DNA of 17,874 nucleotides, taken from NCBI RefSeq assembly GCF_000003605.2, contig NW_003119432.1, positions 326,755 through 344,628 of the forward strand, given 5' to 3'. Both the position numbers and the translations under genes were made by a program. Source of the stretch: Saccoglossus kowalevskii. Taxonomy: Eukaryota > Hemichordata > Enteropneusta > Harrimaniidae. Below the pieces are notes generated by a model. The model saw nothing but the letters and a program-made list of their open reading frames with translations. It searched no databases and was not told the DNA's origin. This document shows positions 1-8,500 of this stretch, in pieces. Positions within the stretch are counted from its first letter, which is position 1. Each line of letters starts with the position of its first letter.

Positions 1-185
1 TGTTACTTACGCGAGATTTGAACGGGACTTACGTAGGCGTCGGATCAGATGTATGTAGGGCGGAATTAAAAAAAATCAAAATCAAAGTAAAATAATAAAA
101 TAAAAAGGCATTAATAACAAAAGTAATAAAAAATAAAATTAAAATAAGTTTATAGCCAAAATAATTAAAGCCCGTACACTACATC

Positions 186-560
186 AGATTTTAATCAGAT
201 TGACAATAATGCATCAACATCACAAAAATAGTTTTTTTAAGAATTATACATTTTTTAATGTGAGTTTATAAGTGTGATCCCCAATTTGTATTGATGCCAT
301 GTAAGCTTCCCACATAAGCTGCAAAACGAAATACATTCACAGCATTACATATAATAATGCTTAACTATCATTGAATGATGTCATGCCTTCCTTTCTGTCA
401 TTCTACAATAAAGACAAAACTTCATTATCAGTACTCCTGTGTTTATTGCATCACAGTATTTGAGGTTGGATAAATGATGAGAAAAAATTGGTGAGTCACC
501 ATTTACCTATCCCCGTTACTTTACAGGTTCAAGTTGCTACCTAAATTTGCATATATACTT
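186..560. repeat. Duplicated block, copy B of the ECHS1 3' end
   Basis: This block is a diverged copy of 5186-5690. Shared landmarks in the same order are AATAATnCATCAACAT, AAGAATTATACATTTT, GAGTTTATAAGTGTGATCCC, CCCACATAAGCTGCAAA, the terminal ECHS1 exon, TTTGAGGTTGGATAA and GTTGCTACCTAAATTTGCAT. Similarity stops just after the last landmark. Copy B lacks roughly 100 bp of 3' flank present in copy A and has its own small insertion near 470-530. The substitutions and indels make this an old duplication rather than a second haplotype left in an assembly. Confidence 0.88.
361..402 (-). pseudogene. Second copy of the ECHS1 terminal coding exon
   Basis: On the minus strand an acceptor (ATTGTAG) is followed by 13 codons reading [13 protein letters not shown] and a TAA stop. 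The functional terminal exon at 5473-5538 reads [10 protein letters not shown], eight further residues, then TDS and TGA. The copy therefore lacks exactly 24 bases, in frame, and keeps both acceptor and stop. It lies about 5.6 kb downstream of ECHS1 exon 5 on the same strand, so it could be spliced as an alternative last exon giving a 291-residue protein. No AATAAA is seen downstream on this strand, only ATTAAA-type hexamers (for example the complement of 190-195). A dead duplicate is more likely; alternative use is inference. Confidence 0.75.
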
Positions 561-647
561 TGTTTGCTCGCAGACCTCATTTGCATATGGGGTGTGGAAA
601 TACCGATTTTGATTTCAGGGACGAATCAAAATAAACTGCAGTACATA

Positions 648-748
648 TGTAATAATTAGCATTATTTGGGGAAGGAAAGATTCCTAAACATCCTAACAAT
701 AAAGGTAAGTTGCGTTTTGTTAAGAACGCATTTTTCATCATATTTTGT
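648..748 (+). pseudogene. Fragment of WDR45B exon 3 with its splice donor
   Basis: Positions 656-704 match the 3' half of the functional WDR45B exon 3 at 13874-13922. The copy reads LALFGEGKIPKHPNNK against [16 protein letters not shown], followed by an identical donor (AAAG/GTAAGTTGCGTTT) and about 40 bp of related intron. There is no acceptor and no first half of the exon, so this is a truncated relic. Its reading frame is unbroken within the fragment. It sits on the plus strand directly beyond the ECHS1 terminal-exon copy, keeping the order and orientation of the parent locus. Confidence 0.82.
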
Positions 749-848
749 GAATGCCGGAGTGCTAATAACGGATGCTTGATTTTGCTGTAATCTACTGTAT
801 GTTGTGCTAGGCAAATGGTTTTAGTATGTCAGGTAAAATAGTCATGAG

Positions 849-1536
849 TGCACATCTCACATGGGTTCTAAGACATGGAGTCACATCTCACATGGGTTCT
901 AAGACATGGAGTCACATCTCACATGGGTTCTAAGACATGGAGTCACATCTCACATGGGTTCTAAGACATGGAGTCACATCTCACATGGGTTCTAAGACAT
1001 GGAGTCACATCTCACATGGGTTCTAAGACATGGAGTCACATCTCACATGGGTTCTAAGACATGGAGTCACATCTCACATGGGTTCTAAGACATGGAGTCA
1101 CATCTCACATGGGTTCTAAGACATGGAGTCACATCTCACATGGGTTCTAAGACATGGAGTCACATCTCACATGGGTTCTAAGACATGGAGTTACATCTCA
1201 CATGGGTTCTAAGACATGGAGTCACATCTCACATGGGTTCTAAGACATGGAGTCACATCTCACATGGGTTCTAAGACATGGAGTTACATCTCACATGGGT
1301 TCTAAGACATGGAGTCACATCTCACATGGGTTCTAAGACATGGAGTCACATCTCACATGGGTTCTAAGACATGGAGTTACATCTCACATGGGTTCTAAGA
1401 CATGGAGTCACATCTCACATGGGTTCTAAGACATGGAGTCACATCTCACATGGGTTCTAAGACATGGAGTCACATCTCACATGGGTTCTAAGACATGGAG
1501 CCACATCTCACATGGGTTCTAAGACATGGAGTCACA
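849..1536. repeat. 31-bp minisatellite, 22 units
   Basis: This is a near-perfect head-to-tail array of a 31-bp unit with core CACATGGGTTCTAAGACATG. Phase is constant from 849 to 1530 (22 units), then a 6-base partial unit. Variation is confined to the second or third base of a few units: a C-to-T change starts the units at 1190, 1283 and 1376, a T-to-C change lies in the last unit (1500), and TG replaces GT in the first. Because 31 is not a multiple of three, no reading frame runs through the array. Confidence 0.97.
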
Positions 1537-2730
1537 GTATTTAATATTATTACACATTCCAAATTGTTTCCACTGTTTTGCTAAATATTCCTACGCACTA
1601 TTGTTTCATGGTTATTAAATTACACAATCATTTCCACAATCTATATGATAGATTCAGTTTATTTACACATATCAGACATGTACAAAACATATTAGTAATA
1701 TTATGTGGGTATTCCTAAAATGTTGGCAATGAACACTACACCAGGTTTCATGAAGGCGTGGATTCGTTTCATATTAAATATTTATAAATGCTTACAAATT
1801 TCAAATGGCGATTAAAAACAATTTGATCCTAAATATAGCGCATGAATCCCGCCCATAAAACACCCCACTGTGGTCAGTTAACACTTCTTTCTTTTGACAT
1901 TCCGTGCCAAATGATAATGGTATTATTCAGCAAACGAATGACTGTACTGCTGAGTGTTTTCTACAAATTTGATAGAATCTATCGTTTGCCTTCGTGGCAA
2001 TAAATCGACCATTGATTGAAGAATCCCGCTAAGGACCATGGGTAATTGGCGTTGCCAAAGGGTTTCTATTTGAAGGAAGCGTGAGGATCTTTCGGAATAA
2101 TTTTTTTATAAATAAGTGTCATAAAACAAATTCACGTATTCATGAAATCCGCTATAAGGCACATTTCCATGGAACAACTACATATACCATAGATAAATTG
2201 TTGAAAGATTCATTTTATTCGAAAATGGCAGATATTAATAATGTTGCCGAATAAATTGTTCACGTTATATCTTGGTAATTACGAAAGACACAACCTTGGA
2301 TGAGATGACTTGTTCTAGAGGTTACTTTGGCCAATCTTACTGTTCTGTTCATTTCTGTCATCATTTGGATGGGAGGAATATACGTTCCCGGTGCGGTACG
2401 CCAACACATTCAAATCATATGTAATTAAGAGAACACTGAAAGAAAACGTTGCAATTAACTACCAAAAAAAAAAATAAAGGTTCGTCTGCATTATTCGTAT
2501 ACGCCCTCTAGCGTCAATTTCTCGATAGATTTTGTTTTAGCCAAACATTTTTCTCCCAATAGGTAACACTGAACGAACCTATTTTTTGGCTTTCAATCAC
2601 TTGTTTAGCATCGACTTTAGTTGCCATACAGTCATTAAGTATGACTTTTCAGGCATCCAGGAAACAACTCAAGGACTATAAGATAACACATAAATATATG
2701 GCAATACAGCTTTCCTTGATATTTAGCATT
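1537..2730. other. Intergenic stretch with no recognised feature
   Basis: AT-rich sequence with no convincing ORF, exon with paired splice sites, tRNA or ordered repeat. Only short homopolymer runs stand out (for example A-rich 2464-2475). Confidence 0.6.
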
Positions 2731-3122
2731 AGGCCAGACTTTTTTTATTCCTTGTTTCTCGAGTTTTTGTAAGGCAATTTTTTTGAGGAGGGCAGAAAAA
2801 AAATAAAATTAATTCTTTTTTTTTTTCATTAGATTTGTTTGATTCTCAAAGAATTGTAAGTGAGATCACTGATCAGAGAGAAGAAATGAAATAAAATTTT
2901 ATTCCATGTATAACCTGGTTTCTCATCTGCGCGAGACTTCGGTACTTTGATCATGAAAATGCAACTTGAGTTTGTTATGCGGCGGGCGAAAAAAAACGAT
3001 TGTTTGCACTTACAAGTCGGCGGCACGAGAAATCACACTGAAATAAAATTTTATTTTTATTTCATTTTCGGCTCCTGTTCATTCGACGGGTTCGCGAAAC
3101 AAGGGATAAAAAAGTCTGGCCT
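2731..3122. repeat. Diverged foldback (long inverted repeat) element
   Basis: The outer arms are 2731-2762 and 3092-3122. The left arm starts AGGCCAGACTTTTTTTATTC and the right arm ends with its near-exact complement (GGGATAAAAAAGTCTGGCCT). Inner parts also pair, more weakly: the ATAAAATTTTATT palindromes near 2890 and 3046 are each followed inward by related TTTCTC / GAGAAA sequence. The whole stretch could fold on a centre near 2970-2980. CpG and GC content in the central part are higher than in the flanks. No transposase is present. It may be a non-autonomous DNA element or an old inverted duplication. Short ORFs within it on both strands look like by-products of the symmetry. Confidence 0.7.
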
Positions 3123-3600
3123 TATTCAGCTTTCTATTTTGAGTTTGCTGTCGTCAACTGGGGTTATTCCATGTACTCCGCAGTTCAACAGTCTGGGAGC
3201 AGCATAACGTAAGTACATGCCTCTACGTTACCACGATTTTTTTAAAAATATTCAATATAGCCACAATGTATGTTTAGGGAGTCTGTCACACTCAGCAGTC
3301 TCACAACTACAGAAGCAGTCCTTCAATTTTCCCAAGTAATAACGCATAGGTTGTCAGGTTGTAGGGGGTATTTTAATACAAAACTAGCCCCAAATCAGGG
3401 ATTTTGAATGCCAGAAAATTTGACATCGCCAACTATCACACTCCATTGGTCCCTTGGGTGGGGAAATTGATGCTGATCTATGTAGATAAATGTTAAATCC
3501 CCCCAATATTCAAATCATAGTCAAGACAATTTCAACAATAACAGACTTAATGAATGATATAAGCTACAACTTATCAATATGTTTTATCTTCAACTCATCA
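3123..3600. other. Intergenic stretch with no recognised feature
   Basis: AT-rich sequence with no coding or RNA signal that I can support. A donor-like GTAAGT at about 3209-3214 just outside this stretch's start has no matching exon. Confidence 0.5.
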
Positions 3601-3836
3601 GATTTATACAATTTTATGATTGTATAGAGTTTTTCTGCCTTGGGATATTTGCCAGAGCCTTCTTCCGAAGTCATAAAATGGGAAATCTGGAACATGTTAT
3701 GGACCCAGAGAGAGCTAGGGCAGAATTGGATGAGGCAGAGAAGTGTTATGAACAGAACAACATTGACAACACTGTAACTATGTCAAGTATCACTGGACTG
3801 GAGATGGTAAGAGGTGATGAACAGAACAGCCAGTGA
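3601..3836 (+). CDS. Possible terminal coding exon of an unidentified membrane-associated protein
   Basis: A pyrimidine-rich tract ending CAACTCATCAG is followed by an open frame to TGA at 3834-3836. It begins with a hydrophobic stretch (FIQFYDCIEFFCLGIFARAF), then RSHKMGNLEHVMDPERARAE and an acidic, polar tail with a DEAEKCYEQN segment. A membrane helix followed by a cytosolic C-terminal tail would fit. GC content is higher than in the flanks. A donor-like GATG/GTAAGA at about 3805-3812 could instead end the exon there. An AATAAA lies at 4314-4319. I do not recognise the family, and no partner exons were found upstream. An ATG at 3579 in the same frame is also possible as a start. A relic of a retroposed or duplicated gene is equally possible. 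Confidence 0.35.
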
Positions 3837-4655
3837 AGATGAATAACAGAGATCCCAAACTTAGGGATGTAAGCGAACTGAGCAATACTGGACATGAAAA
3901 CCTATATTACGATGAAAAGTCAATGACGAACAACAAAGAAATTATCTTATATTATATATCAGAGACCACTAGTGTAACATGTACAAAACTTAGCTTTGTA
4001 TGCAACTCTGTCTGGAATCAAAGGACATCTATATTCACATCATTATACATACATCATAGTTATCATAAAAGGACTGAAAATATTGAATGCAAAGCTTATG
4101 ACAGGATTCCTTTCATATCTTTTATCATTCCCTCTGATTAAAGCAAACATGTGGGAAAAGTACAAACCATTTTTAAAAGTAGATATAAAGAAGCCATTTA
4201 TTTTACAGCTTCATTAATTGTTCTAATACTTGACTATATGTGTATATGCCTTCATATAGATGTTATTTTGTTTGTCTCTGCATCCATGAAACTTCTAAAA
4301 CTATATTAAATAGAATAAATATACATGCATCTCTCCAATCCAAGTCTACAACAAACATACACATCTATTTCTAGATTGACTTGTAGATTATATACTATTA
4401 TAAATCTGTCACCGTAATGCCAAAAGTTACAGCATGCTGTAATTTTGCGGTATTTTACGGAGTATTTTCATATTAGAAAATGTGCATTCCAAATATGGAT
4501 TACGCATGTAAGCGTCCTCTAATAATAAAAACAAACATGGCTGCCACCAAGATTTGACCACTCTCCAAACAAAGAAGTTGATTGTGTTCTAAACATTTTG
4601 AATTTCGGCATTCCCAAGGTGCATCTTTGGAAGAAAAATATGTATAATAATAAGA
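3837..4655 (+). other. Possible 3' UTR, then featureless sequence
   Basis: AT-rich sequence after the candidate exon. A canonical AATAAA poly(A) hexamer on the plus strand at 4314-4319 could end its transcript about 480 bases after the stop. Beyond it nothing else is recognised; short ORFs here have no coding character. Confidence 0.35.
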
Positions 4656-4742
4656 TTATTACAAGAATACTTCTAAGTATGCACGCAGACAGTACACCAG
4701 CTGTATTGTCTGCGTGCATACTTTGATATATCCTTGTAATAA
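4656..4742. repeat. 36-bp-arm inverted repeat (hairpin)
   Basis: Arms 4656-4691 and 4707-4742 are complementary over 36 bases with a few mismatches near the middle; the inner 17 bases of each arm (AAGTATGCACGCAGACA) pair perfectly. The 15-base loop is centred on CAGCTG and is nearly palindromic itself. The outer ends are TTATTACAAG and CTTGTAATAA. It may be a very short MITE or the fold of an unknown transcript. Confidence 0.85.
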
Positions 4743-4917
4743 CCTGAACTGACCTTTAAGAACATACCCATGTTGGAATCAATGCTCTCAACACTTTCAA
4801 TCAAATAAACCACCCACAAATCCATCGACCCACTCACTCACTCACTGCCTTTTGAGGCATGGTTATCTCAAAGTCACCTATCGAGGGCAACATTCACTGC
4901 AGCTGGTTATAACATAT

Positions 4918-5115
4918 TACTGTAAAATACTTTATTTTAGCTGGAATTAATTTTCGCTGAAGACTTTTTGAATGATTGGTATGAAGTTTATTTTTACTGA
5001 TTCTTGGAGAATTAAATGTAATATGTATATTCGCTGGATTTTATTTTCACTGAATCATCCCTTCAGTGAAAAAAGTGAAAATAAATTCCAAGCGAAAATA
5101 AAGTATTTTACAGTA
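4918..5115. mobile_element. MITE with TA target-site duplication
   Basis: Long terminal inverted repeats begin CTGTAAAATACTTTATTTT and end with the complement AAAATAAAGTATTTTACAG. They extend about 45 bases inward with related GGAATTnATTTTCnCTGAAG sequence, and a TA lies at each edge (4918-4919 and 5114-5115). The length is about 194 bp between the TAs, with no coding capacity. Inside, several copies of a TTTTCnCTGnA motif suggest it arose from a short repeated module. TA flanks and size fit a Tc1/mariner-mobilised MITE; the mobilising family is inference. Confidence 0.85.
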
Positions 5116-5259
5116 CTAGCATGTAATAACAGATAATCTGCAAATTATCATGAGAGTTATACAACGATATCGATTTAGTGTGTAGTCAGAGTAGTAATTT
5201 AAACAGATGCATAATCACACAATAATTCATCAACATAAATCGTTCTAAGAATTATACAT

Positions 5260-5265
5260 TTTATT
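5260..5265 (-). terminator. Probable ECHS1 poly(A) signal
   Basis: TTTATT on the plus strand reads AATAAA on the minus strand, about 210 bases downstream of the ECHS1 stop. It is the first canonical hexamer after the stop, so the 3' UTR would be roughly 230 bases. The cleavage site itself cannot be seen. Confidence 0.5.
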
Positions 5266-5472
5266 TATAATAAAACATGATTAGTTTTGAGTCATTATGT
5301 TTTTATAGATGTTCTGTAATGAACAAAAAACACACTGCAAGAACAAGACGAGTTTATAAGTGTGATCCCCAATCTGCATTCACGCTATTGTAAGCTACCC
5401 ACATAAGCTGCAAAGCTGATACTCTTAATTTGATGAATTTATCCAAGAAAACATTCACAGAACTTCAGATGC

Positions 5473-5538
5473 TCAACTATCTGTGAAATTTGCTTTCCTT
5501 TTTTCAGTGAATGCTGTCATGCCTTCTTTTCTGTCATT
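5473..5538 (-). CDS. ECHS1: ECHS1 exon 6 (terminal)
   Basis: A strong acceptor (ACTGCAG) is followed by 21 codons: [21 protein letters not shown], then TGA. It matches the family C-terminus ([15 protein letters not shown] in human). It was missed by simple ORF scanning because the exon is very short. Confidence 0.93.
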   Translation of the reverse strand, partial: NDRKEGMTAFTEKRKANFTDS

Positions 5539-8500
5539 CTGCAGTAAAGACAAAAAAAAATTTATACTTCTGTATTTATTGTACGCAGTTAACAAAAATG
5601 AGAAGTGCATATTGGTCAGTATCATACATTTGAGGTTGGATAACACCCATTGGTTTACAAGTTGCTACCTAAATTTGCATATATTGTTAAAGGGCGGCAG
5701 TCGTCATGTCGTGTCCTGTTCGATATGAGACTCGTAGCGACGTATACAACGCAGGTAAAATACATTGTTTATTTACATGAAATTCGAACACTCGCTGCGT
5801 GGCGACCACCACGCTTTAAAATCACAGCATCACTCATCGTAAACTACAGCAATTATGACACTTAATGAAATATTTCTTTGCAGGCATCTAGCGGGAGAGT
5901 GAATGCTAACATCTTCAAATTCTAAGAGAAGAATGGTCAATAATTTCACAAGACAAACATCATATAGTTATACGCAGCATCAAATCTACAACAAAAGCAC
6001 AAGTGACTTAAAAAATGTTTTGAAATAACGAACCGTGGCAAATGTTCCATAGAAAATTTTCTTTTCAAAGAGTAAACCTTCTTGGAGAGTATTTTCATAA
6101 GATCTGTTGACAGCTTCTTTACACATAGCTACAATCATTTTGGAATTACTGGAAATCTTTTCAGCTGTCTTGATGGCCTCATCAACAACTGTGTCAACAG
6201 GGTAAACTTTACTCACAAGACCTAGGGCAGATTGAAGAACAGAAAAACATGTTCTACTTAATAAAATGCACAATATGAAAATTGCTACGTTTAGTAATTG
6301 TTGTATTGGAATAAGTTTCACATCTTTAGAAAGAGTACCAATACTAACTGCATCACATTTAAAGAATTTATCCGATATATCATTGTAGTTTAGTGTAATA
6401 ACACAGTGTAATAATTATCTATACAATGTAATACAAATCTGTACATGGTAGCTAATTGCAAACTCAATAACACACACTCATTAGAGACCCTCTGTGTGTC
6501 CACCTTTATTCATAAATTTCACACCACAGCAATACCTGCATTGAGGGCATCCGCTGCACTGATACTTGTACCAGTCAATACTAATTCCATTGCTAATGAC
6601 TTGCCAACAACACGGGGTAGTCTCTGAGTACCTCCTGCACCAGGAATAGTTCCCAACAAAATCTCCGGCTGACCAAACTTGGCTTTTTCCCCAGCATATA
6701 TTATATCACACATCATTGCAATTTCACATCCACCACCAAGCTACAAATATATCACAATTGTTTTGTTTTATTAATGGACTGGTCACACAGATTGGACATA
6801 CATGTACTAACCATGTAAATACTATTTATAGGATTATGTGATGGTATGTCCTAATAATTATAGAAGACAAAATGTACCATAAAAATTCTTATTTAGAGCG
6901 CTTTTATTTAGAACAGTCAAGCTTTTAGAATACAAAATCATGTTGACATTTTCTACTAATCAAAATTTCAGAGTAAAAATTGATTAAACAAGCCATGCAA
7001 GGCACAGTCCCCGTTATCAAATATAAGATATATAGTTTTGTTTATAGTAATATAGCTGGAATATAACCATGTCAGGAATATGATTTTTTAACATTAAAAT
7101 GATTGACATTTGTATCTGATTGTCAAACAAGTACTTGTCCATATTGAGTGATATTGCTCTGCAACAGCATTCAAAATCAGCCATTTTGAATACATGTATA
7201 TCTATAACATGATGTACAACGAATATATAAAATTTGAACATAATCAGTCAAAGCATGTCAGAGATATGGCTCTAGAAGCCCAATCATTAAAACAAAATGG
7301 CTGCCAGACAGCCATTTTGAATCCGATCTGAAAAATAAAATGATGTGCATCAGGAACCCGTAATGTCTAATGTATGTACCAAGTTTGAACAAAATCCATC
7401 TAGAAATGCCAGAAATGCTTGATATTTGATGATTTTTTTAGCACAAAAATGGCCACCATTCGGCCATTTTGAATAGGATCGTCAAACCAATATATTTGTA
7501 TATCTATGACATGATGTATAATGAATATTATTAAAAATTTGAACATAATCAGTCAAAGCATGTCAGAGATATGGCTCTAGAAGCCCATTCATTAAAACAA
7601 AATGGTCGCCAGTCAGCCATTTTGAATCGGATCTGAAAAATAAAATTGTTTGCATCAAAGTCCCATAATGTCTAATGTATATACTAGGTTTGAACAAAAT
7701 CCATAAGGAAACAGCCGAAAAGTGCTTGATTTTGATGATTTTTAGCCATTTGGCCATCTTGAATCAGATCATGAAACAAATTGATGTGCATATGTATAAT
7801 ACCATGTATGATGTATGTGTGAAGTTTGATCATGATTCGTCCAGGCATTTCTAAGATACAGGTCCAGACGCACACACGGAAGCACGGACGCACGAACGCA
7901 CGAACGCATAAGGGTCAAAACATAAGTCCCCGTTTTCGGCTTGCGTCTGAACAAGGACTAAAAATCATTATCATTAAAAAAAAAACAAAAAAAAAACATT
8001 GCATCCATTTATGTTCACATCATGTTATATTGCAACACATTGTACTAGTGACAATTTCAACAAAATATCAACTATAGTCATTTTTTACTCACAATGTTAT
8101 ATCAGTATTTGTCTGATACGACTATCCTGGGTGATGTTTTGGAGGATGGGTCATACGTGATGTATGAAATGCAAGTAAAATTATTTTCAGCACAACCAAC
8201 TATTTATGCTCACACACAAACTCAAAGTGAAAATATATCTACCATGTTTGTTTTATCCACAATTTGACTTGAAACTGTGTCATTTGACCTTATAAGTCAA
8301 GCCAGTTTTTCAAACTGATTGTTGGGTGGTGTTAGCTAAGCATATTCCTGAATTTCTGAATTGTGACACATGACAAACACAACACAGACGTGATTTATAA
8401 GTGTTGCAGTAATATCTTTTTGCATTAAATTTGGTGAAAAACAGCAGGATTTAAAAAAAAATTGGACTTTTAGAAAGATGTACTGATCATTGAAGTATCT

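Larger units (their letters stand above)
5186..5690. repeat. Duplicated block, copy A (ECHS1 3' end and flank)
   Basis: This is the functional counterpart of 186-560. It contains the ECHS1 terminal exon, part of intron 5 and the 3' UTR. Compared with copy B it carries an extra segment around 5268-5345 and an extra segment near 5415-5450. Similarity ends at about 5685, just before a CpG-rich patch. Confidence 0.85.

Noticed and set aside
849-1536. CRISPR-like array
   Set aside because: The repeats are contiguous 31-bp units with no unique spacers, in eukaryotic DNA; it is a minisatellite.
2829-3207. Overlapping small ORFs on both strands (65 and 86 codons)
   Set aside because: They lie within the foldback element, have no recognised domain, and reflect its symmetry and low stop density.
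4528-4545. AACATGGCTGCCACC as a possible duplicate of the ECHS1 start (AACATGGCTGCTCTG)
   Set aside because: Similarity ends after about ten bases, with no continued reading frame or flanking match.
7563-8077. Several ORFs of 61-83 codons on both strands
   Set aside because: They fall within the 153-bp repeat array and its terminus, with no domain and strong repeat origin.
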